In this document: positions 1 to 12,487 of the stretch, in pieces | Numbering within the stretch: the first letter of the stretch is position 1 | Layout of the letters: the number at the start of each line of letters is the position of its first letter | Assembly: GCF_017349315.1 (NCBI RefSeq) | Contig: NZ_JAFMPP010000006.1 | Span: forward strand, 1-64,000 | Length of the DNA: 64,000 bases | Direction of reading: 5' to 3' | From: Jiella flava | Lineage (GTDB): Bacteria; Pseudomonadota; Alphaproteobacteria; Rhizobiales; Rhizobiaceae | Notes under the pieces: generated by a model | What the model saw: only the letters and a program-made list of their open reading frames with translations | The model's database searches: none | What the model was told of the DNA's origin: nothing | Made by a program: the position numbers and the translations under genes

Positions 1-448
1 GCGGGCCGATGCGCCATTCGGCAAATGGCAGACCCAGACCTTCGTGGCGGGCCTGCGCTGCCATGAACTTGTCGCACCATGGGTCATCGACGGCGCCATG
101 GATGGCGAGGCGTTCGATCTCTACGTGCGCACGCAACTGGCGCCGTGTCTTTCGCCCGGTGACGTGGTGATCATGGACAATCTCAATGTCCACAAGAGCC
201 CCCGGGCGGCCAAGGCGCTCGCCGAACGGGGCGCCTGGCGCCTGCTCTTGCCGAAATACTCGCCCGACCTCAATCCCATCGAAATGGCTTTCGCCAAGCT
301 CAAAACCCTTCTGCGCAAAGCCAAAGCCCGGACCACCGACGACCTCTGGCGAGCCCTCGGCGATATCTGCGACCTCTTCGAGCCCGACGAATGCTGGAAT
401 TATTTCAAGACCGCAGGATATGTTGCCGATTAATCGCCCGACGCTCTA
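1..448 (+). mobile_element. 3' end of an IS630-family insertion sequence
   Basis: The left edge of the window cuts an insertion sequence whose transposase ends at 433. IS630/Tc1-type elements insert at TA dinucleotides. The element's right end is probably a few bases after the stop codon, and the TA at 447-448 is the best nearby candidate. The other end lies outside the window, so inverted repeats could not be compared. The element limit is an inference; the transposase itself is clear. Confidence 0.5.
2..433 (+). CDS. IS630-family transposase, C-terminal part (truncated by window edge)
   Basis: This is a DDE-superfamily transposase of the IS630/Tc1 type, which cuts and joins DNA at TA targets. 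The frame is open to the left edge, reading RADAPFGKWQTQTFVAGL before the first possible start (GTG at 44), so the N-terminal helix-turn-helix and the first catalytic Asp are outside the window. The visible part carries the second catalytic Asp in VIMDNLNVHKS and the closing motif YSPDLNPIEMAFAKLK with its acidic residue. The C-terminus (YFKTAGYVAD) looks complete, so the copy is not obviously broken on this side. No passenger gene is seen. Confidence 0.9.
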   Translation, partial: RADAPFGKWQTQTFVAGLRCHELVAPWVIDGAMDGEAFDLYVRTQLAPCLSPGDVVIMDNLNVHKSPRAAKALAERGAWRLLLPKYSPDLNPIEMAFAKLKTLLRKAKARTTDDLWRALGDICDLFEPDECWNYFKTAGYVAD

Positions 449-603
449 GGCACCGCGCTTCGCGGTCCGTCCATCACCGCGTGCCCGCGACGGTGGGGGC
501 CCTGCAACGGGGCAAGCCGGCAAAGACAGTTGAGCCTGCATCATCGATCGCGCCAACCGTCTCGCGCTATAAGAGCTTGCGGCCCCAGGCGCCCCCTATC
601 CTC

Positions 604-1560
604 TCAAAGCGATGAGGTGTGCTCGAGATCGCCAGCGGTTTTTGCGGCTGGATCGGCGGCGCTTTCGCCGGGCGGAAAATCCGGGTAGTGCGGTGCCGGC
701 GGGCCGATCAGCGCCGGGGCGTCGGGAATTGGTCGCACGAGACGATAGCGCACCAGCTCTTCAGGCCGCAGCACATAGAGACTGGCCGCCGGCGTCTGCA
801 TCGCCTTGATCCACAGCGCCGGATCGATGCCCATTTCGGCGAGCAGGTTCTGGCATTCGGCGCTGGTTTGCTGGATGTCGGCGATCGAACGATCGACATC
901 GCTCGGCAGGCCGGGCTCATCCCCCGAAACCGCATAGACCTGATGGACACCGACCCAGGCGCCGTCGCCGGCACGCCGCGTCAGGCCGCCGGCCAGCACC
1001 AGCGGACAGGCCGACGCGCAATAGCCGTCGGCGGGCACCCGGGTCGAGACCTTGCGCGCGCGAATGTCACGGGCCATGGCGATCGCATCGGCGACCGAGC
1101 CGCCGGGCGAATGCAGGACGAGGGTTTGAACGCCGGCGCTCTCGGGCTTGTCGAGAAAGGCCTGCAGCGCCTTGGCCGTGCCAACCTCGATCCGGCCGAT
1201 CGCCGTCGCCTCGCCCTTTTTTCCGACGAAAAACCGCATCGGCTCGGCGAGCGCCTCGCCCTCGACCGGGCCGTCATAGCCCGGCAGTTCCGGCTCGCCG
1301 CGATCCGGCCCGACCGGGATCGTCTTTGGCAAATAAGGCCGAATCTGATCGCCCGGCTGCGGGCGGCGCAGCGGCATCGGTTCGGTGCGGCTGGTCCGCT
1401 CCTGCTCGGCGGCGCGCTCGGACAGGTTTTGATAGTCGACGACGACGATCGCGATCGAAACCGCCACGAGCGCCGAAAACACCAAGCGCAGCACCGAGCC
1501 TTCCGGCACCCGCAGCATCAACCGCTCCAACCGGCCGGGTGGGGTCTCGTCGCCGATCAT
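604..1560 (-). CDS. membrane-anchored ClpP-fold protein (COG3904-like)
   Basis: A 318-residue protein with an N-terminal transmembrane segment at about residues 22-42, a proline-rich linker to about residue 95, and a ClpP/crotonase-like domain from about 108 to 275. The domain shows SPGGS at 151-155, then CASAC at 181-185 and GVHQ around His206. The Ser183-to-His206 spacing of 23 residues resembles the Ser-His spacing of ClpP, so a serine-protease-like site is possible. The topology suggests a periplasmic domain. It lies 63 bp downstream of a membrane/coiled-coil gene on the same strand and is probably cotranscribed. No function is established for this subfamily and the substrate is unknown. 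No strong ribosome-binding site was found, so the start is tentative. Confidence 0.75.
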   Translation of the reverse strand: MIGDETPPGRLERLMLRVPEGSVLRLVFSALVAVSIAIVVVDYQNLSERAAEQERTSRTEPMPLRRPQPGDQIRPYLPKTIPVGPDRGEPELPGYDGPVEGEALAEPMRFFVGKKGEATAIGRIEVGTAKALQAFLDKPESAGVQTLVLHSPGGSVADAIAMARDIRARKVSTRVPADGYCASACPLVLAGGLTRRAGDGAWVGVHQVYAVSGDEPGLPSDVDRSIADIQQTSAECQNLLAEMGIDPALWIKAMQTPAASLYVLRPEELVRYRLVRPIPDAPALIGPPAPHYPDFPPGESAADPAAKTAGDLEHTSSL

Positions 1561-1623
1561 CGTGGCCGGCTCGGCATCGCAGGCAGACCGGCCCCGGCCG
1601 GGGGCAAGACGGCGCGCGTCATC

Positions 1624-2976
1624 TCAGCGCGTGGCGGTCTTGGGAAATGGCGTCGCCGCGCCCGGCCGATTGCGCTGGACGATGTCGGCATCGCCGTCCG
1701 CATCTGCCAGCTCCCGGGCCTCGGCGGCCGCGGCATCCCCCGGCCGCTCCGTCGGCGGCATGCTCACCCCCTCGTCCGCCGCTCCCACCTGAGCGCTCTC
1801 GATCTTCTTTTGGATGCGGATCGCACGCATCAGCTCGGCCGCGCTCATGTCGCCAACCTCGAACTCGTCACCTTCCTCGCGGCGGATCACATCCTGGATG
1901 ATGCAAAGGACGAAGATCAGCACGGCCGGCAAGAGGTCGATCGAGATCGCCCCCGCCCAGGACGGCAGGAAGTCGCGGGCATAGCGGATCACCGCCTCGG
2001 GCGCCGAGAGCGGGGTGAAGCGCAGCGGCTCGACCTTCGGCCGGGCGAGGATTTCGTCGGCGGCGCTCGCCAACGCAGCACTCTGGGTCTTCACCGCGGC
2101 TTCGATGGTGCCAACGACGCGGCTTTGCCGATCGCGCAGATCGGCATCGACCCCATCGGCAATCGGGGCGATGAAGCTGCGACCGAGATCCTCCGCCGCC
2201 CGGCGCACCGCCGGTGCGACCGAGGTCTGATCAAGGGCGGTTATCAAGCCCGACAGCTGTACCGCCTCTTCGCCAAAGGAATTGGAGCGATCGGCAATCG
2301 GCCCCTGCGAGGAGACCAGCCGGCGCATCGCGGCCAAATGCGTCCCGCCTTGCTCGAACAGCGCCTTCACCTCTTTCCGCGAGCCCTCGATCTCGCCCTG
2401 CAAACTCGTCAGTTGATCCGACATCTGCCGCAGAAGCTGCACCACCGTGCCCGAGCCCGAGGTTCCCGTCAGAGCCCCGGATCGCGCCTCTTCCTGCGAC
2501 AGTTGCGAGAAGCGCTGGGAGGCGAGCTGAATATCCGGCAACAGGCTTTGGGCTGCCAGCGCATTCTCATGGGCCTCGTTGAGCTTTTGCTGATAGGCCT
2601 CGGTGGTCACCGCAAGATGCTGTTCCAGGGCTGCCGAACCGGCAAGCGCGGCGGCGTTCAACCAGGACGACATGGCGATGATCATCGCCGCGCCGATCGC
2701 CATGGCGAGATACAGCATGCGCCGGCCGCCAGCTTGGCGCACATGCGGCATAAGCCGCATCAGATAGGACCAGAAGGCGTATATCGCGACCGAGACTGCC
2801 GAGGCGTAGACGATCGCGCCGAGAAACACGGCGGTCTCGCTGCCGTTTAAAAGCTCGCGGACGCCGAGATAGGTGTAGACGCCGCTCGCCAGCGCCAGCA
2901 CGGACAGGGTGATCCGCGTCGTCGCATCGAGCCGCGTGACCTGTCCCCGCAAGGTGTAAGACTGGGATGCCCCCAT
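1624..2976 (-). CDS. conserved membrane protein with coiled-coil middle, function unknown
   Basis: A 450-residue protein I do not recognise. Three hydrophobic segments lie near the N-terminus (about 22-40, 49-72 and 87-108). A long Gln/Glu/Ala-rich region (about 115-310), probably helical or coiled coil, follows. A fourth hydrophobic segment (about 344-364) ends in a charged tail with an IQDVIRREEGDEFE motif and a low-complexity Ala/Asp-rich end. Two pairs of membrane segments bracketing a soluble helical domain could suit a scaffold or sensor in the inner membrane, but that is inference. It heads a probable two-gene unit with the ClpP-fold protein. A perfect TTAA-N7-TTAAC box lies about 48 bp upstream of its start, which suggests cell-cycle control by CtrA. 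Confidence 0.75.
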   Translation of the reverse strand: MGASQSYTLRGQVTRLDATTRITLSVLALASGVYTYLGVRELLNGSETAVFLGAIVYASAVSVAIYAFWSYLMRLMPHVRQAGGRRMLYLAMAIGAAMIIAMSSWLNAAALAGSAALEQHLAVTTEAYQQKLNEAHENALAAQSLLPDIQLASQRFSQLSQEEARSGALTGTSGSGTVVQLLRQMSDQLTSLQGEIEGSRKEVKALFEQGGTHLAAMRRLVSSQGPIADRSNSFGEEAVQLSGLITALDQTSVAPAVRRAAEDLGRSFIAPIADGVDADLRDRQSRVVGTIEAAVKTQSAALASAADEILARPKVEPLRFTPLSAPEAVIRYARDFLPSWAGAISIDLLPAVLIFVLCIIQDVIRREEGDEFEVGDMSAAELMRAIRIQKKIESAQVGAADEGVSMPPTERPGDAAAAEARELADADGDADIVQRNRPGAATPFPKTATR

Positions 2977-3023
2977 GAACGCAAGACCTTCCTCTCGACG
3001 CGTCGCCGAACGAACCGATGACG

Positions 3024-3038
3024 TTAACGGAAGATTAA
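3024..3038 (-). promoter_or_regulatory. CtrA-like binding box upstream of the 450-aa membrane protein
   Basis: Read on the minus strand, the site is TTAATCTTCCGTTAAC, an exact match to the alphaproteobacterial CtrA consensus TTAA-N7-TTAAC. It is 48 bp before the start at 2976, a typical place for promoter control. Other TTAA pairs checked in the window do not have the 7-bp spacing. One short motif can occur by chance, so binding is inferred. Confidence 0.5.
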
Positions 3039-3278
3039 GACTTTCGTTCGGCTGAGGTAAGGGCGCGCGGCTGCGCCAGCTTGTCCCGGCCGGGGGTAAT
3101 TGCGGGAACGGTTAACGTCCGCAATGCATATCCGGCTACGGATCTTCGACCTGCGCATTCAACGCATAGATGTATTATATCAATAGATAAAAGCTATCAC
3201 GATATTTGCTATCACCTTGAAAATTGGCCAATGATAGAAATCCGATATGATGAAAACGCATAGCAGTCATGCCCATAT

Positions 3279-3307
3279 CTTGATTGCTCAATCTTCTGGA
3301 TCTATTA
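3279..3307 (+). promoter_or_regulatory. sigma-70-type promoter of the candidate sRNA
   Basis: CTTGAT (3279-3284) and CTATTA (3302-3307) are separated by exactly 17 bp and fit the rhizobial vegetative consensus CTTGAC-N17-CTATAT. Transcription would begin near 3313-3315. Upstream the DNA is A+T-rich and holds a direct repeat GCTATCAC at 3193-3200 and 3208-3215, plus an inverted half-site TGATAG at 3232-3237. These are candidate activator sites, for example for a LysR-type regulator. Confidence 0.65.
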
Positions 3308-3313
3308 TTCCAA

Positions 3314-3430
3314 TCCTCAGTCGGCGGGTTGACCACCTCCTCCCAATTCGGTCGCCTCCGGCTGTTTCCTCCCATATGGTCTTTCGAGACCAGCCTCATG
3401 CCGGGTTCGTTATGAGCCCGGCTTTTTTTT
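3314..3430 (+). ncRNA. candidate trans-acting sRNA with anti-Shine-Dalgarno motifs (NfeR1/AbcR-like, alpha-r14/r15 class)
   Basis: A transcript of about 117 nt is bounded by a good promoter and a strong terminator, with no credible reading frame inside. It carries the anti-ribosome-binding-site motif CCTCCTCCC at 3336-3344 and a second, TTTCCTCCC, at 3365-3373. These are followed by a perfect 6-bp hairpin with a TTCG loop (3377-3392) and the terminator stem (3400-3422). Size, C+T-rich unpaired motifs, and hairpin-plus-terminator layout match the rhizobial sRNA families NfeR1 (alpha-r14) and AbcR (alpha-r15), which base-pair with ribosome-binding sites of ABC-transporter mRNAs. Which of the two families cannot be decided by eye. 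The 5' end is predicted, not measured. Confidence 0.7.
3400..3430 (+). terminator. intrinsic terminator of the sRNA
   Basis: The stem GCCGGG (3400-3405) pairs with CCCGGC (3417-3422) and is followed directly by eight T residues (3423-3430). CTCAT (3395-3399) can also pair with ATGAG (3412-3416), giving an alternative fold that competes with the terminator stem. Confidence 0.85.
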
Positions 3431-3468
3431 GCGCGTGTGCCTGGGTTTCCGCCTCTCTTGCGGCGCCA

Positions 3469-3573
3469 AGAGCGCCCCGCGTCCGATCGGACGCGGAAAG
3501 GTCGCTCTCACCCTTTGAATCGACGCATCGTGCTTTGCCGAAAATCGATTCCGATTTTCGAAAGCACGATGCT
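3469..3573. repeat. intergenic palindromic mosaic repeat, copy A
   Basis: This is one of seven related intergenic copies in the window. It has a GC-rich palindromic block (CGCGTCCGATCGGACGCG) beside GAGCGACC-like sequence, then the core palindrome AAAATCGATTCCGATTTT with a nearby CACGATG/CATCGTG pair. Its orientation is opposite to copies B, C and E. The arrangement resembles the RIME and Bru-RS mosaic elements described in rhizobia and Brucella, but membership in either family was not tested. Confidence 0.75.
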
Positions 3574-3601
3574 GTTGGCCGCACCCTCGGCGGTCCCAAC
3601 G

Positions 3602-3634
3602 AAAAACCCGCCACCGGACGAATCCGTGGCGGGT
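3602..3634 (-). terminator. intrinsic terminator downstream of aatA
   Basis: On the minus strand ACCCGCCAC (3634-3626) pairs with GTGGCGGGT (3614-3606). A further three pairs form inside across a one-base bulge. The stem is followed by a run of T (3606-3602). It lies about 77 bp after the aatA stop codon and faces the sRNA terminator. Confidence 0.8.
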
Positions 3635-3710
3635 CGATCACGATCAGGGTCGCTTTGCGCAGATGTTCAAGGTCCGTGGACGCATGCCGCGGGCCCGTGC
3701 CAGCACCGTG

Positions 3711-4922
<1,212 letters not shown>

Positions 4923-5193
4923 TCACTCCGATGGTTCAAAACGGTCCGGTGCCGGACTCGCCCCGCGCACCTTGACAAACGCGGCGGACCCTAGTCCCGC
5001 CCGCCGCCGGGTGCAAGATCAAGATCCACCGCCCGTCCGAGCGGGTTCGTCCTTCCGACATGAAGGAGGCGGGCGCTGACCGGCAAGGCGGCCGAAATCC
5101 CTTGAAATCGCGGCGGACCCTCTGGCTTTCAGGTAGGGTATCATAGCCGTTTCACACAGCCGAACCGGCCAGAGGCGAGATCAAGGACGACGG

Positions 5194-6270
5194 ATGAAGC
5201 TCTTCTTTTCACAGACCCAGCTCGACCATCGGCCGACGCAATACGGCGTCCACGGCAAGCTGGTCACGCCGCTGGAAAATCCCAACCGTGCCGAAACGCT
5301 AGTCGGAGGTCTCGGCGCGCTGGGTCTGAGCCTTGCAACACCGCCGGCCGCCGATCGTGCAGCCATCGCGCGCGTGCATGCGGGCGATTATCTGGACTTC
5401 CTCGCGAGCGCCTATCAGCGCTTCCGAGAGCTGCCGAATGTCGGGCCCGAGGTGCTTCCGAACGTCCATCCCTATTTTTCCACCGCCCGCCCCTATGCGC
5501 CCGAAATGCAGGCCAACGGCGCCCGGCCGCAGCCCCGCACCACCGGCATTCTCGGTCAGACCGGCTGGTATATCGGCGACCTGTCCTGCGCCATGACCGC
5601 CGGCACCTACGAGGCGGCCCTTGCGTCGGCCGCCAGCGCCATCGCCGCCGCTCGCGCGGTGCGCTCGGGCGAGACGGCGGCCTTCGCGCTCTGCCGCCCG
5701 CCCGGCCACCACGCCTATGCCGACCGAGCTTCCGGCTTTTGCTTTCTCAACAATGCGGCGATCGCCGCCGAAACCCTGCGCGAGCGCTATGCCAAAGTCG
5801 CGATCATCGATTTCGACACCCACCACGGCGACGGCACCCAGACGATCTTCTATGCCCGAAACGACATCTTCTTCGGTTCGGTCCACACCGATCCTTCGGC
5901 CTATTACCCCCATTTTCTCGGCTATGCCGACGAGATCGGGACGGGCGCGGGCGAAGGCTGCAATCGCAATCGGCCGCTCGCTTTCGGCTCTGGCGACGAC
6001 GACTTTCTCGCCGCAATCGCGCAGCTGATCGACGAGGCAGTCCGCTTCGGCGCCGAGGCACTGGTGATTTCGGCCGGCTGGGACGCCCATCGCCAGGATC
6101 CGCTGTCGCGGCTCGAAGTGACCACCGACGCCTATCCCGCGGTCGGAACCATGCTCGGCGAACTGAAGCTGCCGAGCGTGATCATCCAGGAGGGCGGCTA
6201 TTCGCTAGCCGCCGTCTCGGAGGCGGCACCTGCCTTCGTCGAGGCTTTCATGACGGCCCATGGCGACTGA
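5194..6270 (+). CDS. acetylpolyamine amidohydrolase-like deacetylase (histone deacetylase family)
   Basis: A 358-residue zinc-dependent arginase/deacetylase-fold enzyme. The paired active-site histidines are His172-His173 in RPPGHHA. The zinc ligands are Asp208 and His210 in DFDTHHGDGTQ, and Asp297 in SAGWDAH. The transition-state tyrosine lies in EGGY near residue 336. The arrangement and length match bacterial acetylpolyamine amidohydrolases such as the Mycoplana and Pseudomonas enzymes, which remove acetyl groups from acetylated putrescine, cadaverine or other small amines. The long insert between about residues 85 and 125 fits that subgroup, where a loop narrows the active site and forms the dimer. 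The exact substrate cannot be read from sequence. The neighbours give no pathway context. Confidence 0.85.
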   Translation: MKLFFSQTQLDHRPTQYGVHGKLVTPLENPNRAETLVGGLGALGLSLATPPAADRAAIARVHAGDYLDFLASAYQRFRELPNVGPEVLPNVHPYFSTARPYAPEMQANGARPQPRTTGILGQTGWYIGDLSCAMTAGTYEAALASAASAIAAARAVRSGETAAFALCRPPGHHAYADRASGFCFLNNAAIAAETLRERYAKVAIIDFDTHHGDGTQTIFYARNDIFFGSVHTDPSAYYPHFLGYADEIGTGAGEGCNRNRPLAFGSGDDDFLAAIAQLIDEAVRFGAEALVISAGWDAHRQDPLSRLEVTTDAYPAVGTMLGELKLPSVIIQEGGYSLAAVSEAAPAFVEAFMTAHGD

Positions 6271-6346
6271 CAGCGCGATCATGAAAACACCGCCCCCCGA
6301 TCTGAGACCGAGGAGCGGCGACCGCCCTGACCGCTAGCGGCAACGA

Positions 6347-6715
6347 TCAGCGGCGATAGGCAATGACCGGGCAGCCCGGAGCACGGGCAAAGCGCACGAT
6401 CTGACGGTGGTGATGACGGCGGCCGGCGACGACGATCGCCCGCCGGTCGACGCGGCGGATATGGGCGTGGCGCACCCCCATGCGCTCGGCCTTGCGAACC
6501 GCATGGCGCGGCGAGCAAGCCGGGCGGTCCCAACGCTCGCGCCGATCCCAGCGGTCGCGGCGGTCACCGTGACGGCGATCGCGGATGACATGGACCCGGT
6601 CGCCGCCGATGGTGATCGTGGCACGGCTTTCGGCGGCGGCAACCGACGGCGCGGCAATGGCGGCCGAGCCAAGCGCGGCGACGATGCAAAGGGTTTTCGC
6701 AAGGGTCTGGAACAT
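6347..6715 (-). CDS. small secreted Arg/His-rich protein
   Basis: A 122-residue protein of unknown function with a clear signal peptide (MFQTLAKTLCIVAALGSAAI, cleavage likely after the Ala-rich stretch near residue 28). The mature part is very basic, with an Asp-Arg-rich repeat (RDRRHGDRRDRWDRRERW), two cysteines (67 and 115) and HHH near 101-103. The start at 6715 was chosen over a longer frame because AAGGAGAA lies 7-8 nt upstream and the signal peptide begins there. It resembles the 89-residue protein at 47559-47828 in size, charge, HHR motif and pair of cysteines. An envelope role or binding of metal or polyanion is conceivable but unproven. Confidence 0.7.
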   Translation of the reverse strand: MFQTLAKTLCIVAALGSAAIAAPSVAAAESRATITIGGDRVHVIRDRRHGDRRDRWDRRERWDRPACSPRHAVRKAERMGVRHAHIRRVDRRAIVVAGRRHHHRQIVRFARAPGCPVIAYRR

Positions 6716-6930
6716 TTTCGGTTTCTCCTTCGATCTCGGCATCGCCCGTCCGGTTGAAAGCCAGTGCGCGAACGAGCCGAGGCCTGATGCGTCGAGCCGC
6801 GCGGCGGCCGTCTGTCGATTATCGATGAAGACACCATGGCAAGCCGGCCCTGAACCGAGCCGGAAACCGCCATTCATGCGGCATTCAGACAATGACGTGG
6901 CGAGAGAACTGCGACCGTCTCAGCTTCGGC

Positions 6931-7036
6931 GCGAAAATCGGAATCGATTTTCGGCAAAGCACGATGCGTCAATTCACGATGCATCGTTTCAAAGAGTCAG
7001 AGCGCGCCTTCTGCGTCCGATGGAATGCAGGGCGAT
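6931..7036. repeat. intergenic palindromic mosaic repeat, copy B
   Basis: Core AAAATCGGAATCGATTTTCG, then GCAAAGCACGATGCGTC, a short internal duplication of CACGATGC, CAAAGAGTCAGAGCGC, and CTGCGTCCGAT. It ends directly at the stop codon of the GNAT gene, so it could shape the 3' end of that mRNA. The 320-bp gap between the secreted-protein start and the GNAT gene holds nothing else recognisable. Confidence 0.75.
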
Positions 7037-7666
7037 CTAATCCAGGCGACGCATCCAGAACTGCATCGGCTTTTCGCTTTCCTCGCTCTCGCCGATATCG
7101 CGCCAGCGCATATGGGATACGAGGCCGTCGACCCTGCGATAGCCACGTTTCGCCCAGAACCCGTCGAGCGGGGCATAATCGGCGGGCCGCCGCGGATGAT
7201 CGGCCGGCCGGACGACGCCGCAAAAGGCGGCGATGCCGAATCCCTGCTCCCGGCCCGCCGCCTCGCGGGCGTCGAAGAAGCGGTGGCCGGCGCCGAGGCC
7301 GCGATAGGCGGGAAGCAGCACCGACTCGGCGAGATAGAAAACCTCGGTGGGGTCGATCCCCTGGCGGGCAAAGGCAGCGGCCAGCTGCGGCTGGTGATCG
7401 CCGAGCGGGGCAGCCGTCGCCGCGCCGACGATCTCGCCCTTGCCGCTGCTCGCGATCACCACCATTGCCCCCGGCGACTCGCCATAAGTACGCAGGTAAT
7501 TGCGCTCATAAGCCTCGTCGCCGTCATAGAGATAGGGAAACGCGCGAAAGACGATGGTCCGAAGCCGGGCAAGATCCGCGAGGATCGGCTCGATCTCGCC
7601 GCCCGAAAGGACAGCGAAGCTCAGGGTTTCATCGCTCTCACCGCGCATCGCGCCCTCGCCTGTCAT
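7037..7666 (-). CDS. GNAT-family N-acetyltransferase
   Basis: A 209-residue protein with the GNAT acetyl-CoA binding signature LPAYRGLGAGHRFF, the equivalent of motif A (R/Q-x-x-G-x-G/A), around residues 120-135, preceded by a beta strand VFYLAESVLL. The C-terminal half contains FWAKRGYRR, typical of motif B. It should transfer an acetyl group from acetyl-CoA to an amine, but the substrate is unknown. It overlaps the upstream SnoaL-like gene by 4 bp, so the two are translationally coupled and probably work in one operon. An internal Met at residue 7 is an alternative start. Confidence 0.82.
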   Translation of the reverse strand: MTGEGAMRGESDETLSFAVLSGGEIEPILADLARLRTIVFRAFPYLYDGDEAYERNYLRTYGESPGAMVVIASSGKGEIVGAATAAPLGDHQPQLAAAFARQGIDPTEVFYLAESVLLPAYRGLGAGHRFFDAREAAGREQGFGIAAFCGVVRPADHPRRPADYAPLDGFWAKRGYRRVDGLVSHMRWRDIGESEESEKPMQFWMRRLD

Positions 7667-8076
7667 GCCTTGGAAACGGCTGCGATCCAGGCCTTCAGAT
7701 TGTAATAGGTGGTGAGGCGGGAAATCTTGCCGTCGTCGATCGTAAAAAACTGGCCGGCCGGGATCGAATAGGCCTGATGGCTCGCCTCCGGCAGGCCGGC
7801 GGCGGTCTCGATATAGCGGCCGCGCACGGTGAATTCGGCGGCCGCCCGGCTGCCGTCCTCGGATGCGAAGACAACGATGTCGGCCAGCGTCTCGTCGTAG
7901 TGTCGATGCATCGCCGCCATGAAGCGGCGGAACGCCTCGCGGCCGATCTCCCGCTCGCCCTCGTTAACGTCGTGGGCGACATCCTCGTCGAGGCAGACGA
8001 ACATCGTGTCGAGATCGCCCGTGTTGAAGGCCTCGAGATAGCGGTGGATCAGCGTTTCGGTCGCAGCGCGGGTCAT
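7663..8076 (-). CDS. SnoaL-like / ketosteroid isomerase-related protein
   Basis: A protein of about 137 residues with the NTF2-like fold pattern: an N-terminal helix (LIHRYLEAFNTGD), central strands with DVAHDVNEGEREIGREAF, and FTIDDGKISRLTTYYN at the end. It is close to proteins annotated as ketosteroid isomerase-related. Members bind small hydrophobic ligands or isomerise them; no specific activity can be assigned. Two in-frame ATGs occur. The second (8076) is preferred because GAAGGA lies about 6 nt before it and would abut the first (8082). Its stop overlaps the start of the GNAT gene. Confidence 0.8.
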   Translation of the reverse strand: MTRAATETLIHRYLEAFNTGDLDTMFVCLDEDVAHDVNEGEREIGREAFRRFMAAMHRHYDETLADIVVFASEDGSRAAAEFTVRGRYIETAAGLPEASHQAYSIPAGQFFTIDDGKISRLTTYYNLKAWIAAVSKA

Positions 8077-8203
8077 GGGCATCCTTCAATCGATCGCGAG
8101 GTTGCAAGCGGAGTCCAGCGCCACTTACCGCATCGGCCGGCAAACCGGAATCGGTTTTCGCGTCCGCACAGCCAAATTCGCCGCCGCGACACGGACCGGC
8201 AAC

Positions 8204-11994
<3,791 letters not shown>

Positions 11995-12487
11995 CGCTGT
12001 TTCCTGACATATCCGGACAGTGGCCGAGACGGCCGTGATCGCGACAAGCGGCTTACCCCGAAGGCAAAGCCATTAACGACAATGCAGCCGCCCCCGCGTG
12101 CTGACATAGGCTCATATAGGCTCAGCGGCGGCAAAAATCAGGGGGGTGGCGCGAGCCGGTCATGCCGGTCATCGTCAACTGTTGAAGCCAGGCTGAAACC
12201 GGTCCGGTCCGGATGAGCGGTCAACGCCGAGCAGTTGCCCAGCGCTAAAAAAATATTCCCACATCCAACCGTCATGAATGCGACGAATGATCGATCGGAA
12301 ACAACTTCCGAACAGCCTGATTTTCAGGGTCTAAATGAATTTACCGGCGGACCGCCGCTTACTGCCTGTCTTATGGGCGCGTCAATTTTCTAGGCAATTG
12401 AGCACTGGACAGAGGGGAGTAAATCGGAAAGATGCTCGCCATGGTCGCGCGTGCGGGCGCGATAATCCGATCGTTCCGGGGGGCAAA
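11995..12487. other. divergent intergenic region between ABC exporters and oppA
   Basis: A gap of about 490 bp that must hold the promoters of two divergent operons. It contains a tandem 10-bp repeat (ATAGGCTCAT then ATAGGCTCAG, 12105-12124) and an A+T-rich stretch near 12246-12345. The oppA ribosome-binding site is a G run (GGGGGG) just before the start. This run is complementary to C-rich sRNA motifs such as those in the 3.3-kb sRNA. No small gene was found. Confidence 0.5.

Noticed and set aside
604-1560. Calling this gene ClpP protease
   Set aside because: It shares the fold and SPGGS/CASAC motifs, but has an N-terminal membrane anchor and lacks the oligomerisation and ClpX-binding features of true ClpP; it fits COG3904-like proteins better.
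619-2850. A 743-codon open frame on the plus strand opposite two minus-strand genes
   Set aside because: In G+C-rich DNA long antisense frames are common. Its product is Arg/His/Gln-rich with no domain, and the minus-strand frames have recognisable signatures and membrane segments.
8129-8163. Eighth copy of the mosaic repeat (AAACCGGAATCGGTTTT)
   Set aside because: Only the core palindrome is loosely similar; the GCACGATG arm and GC-rich block are missing, so it was not annotated as a copy.
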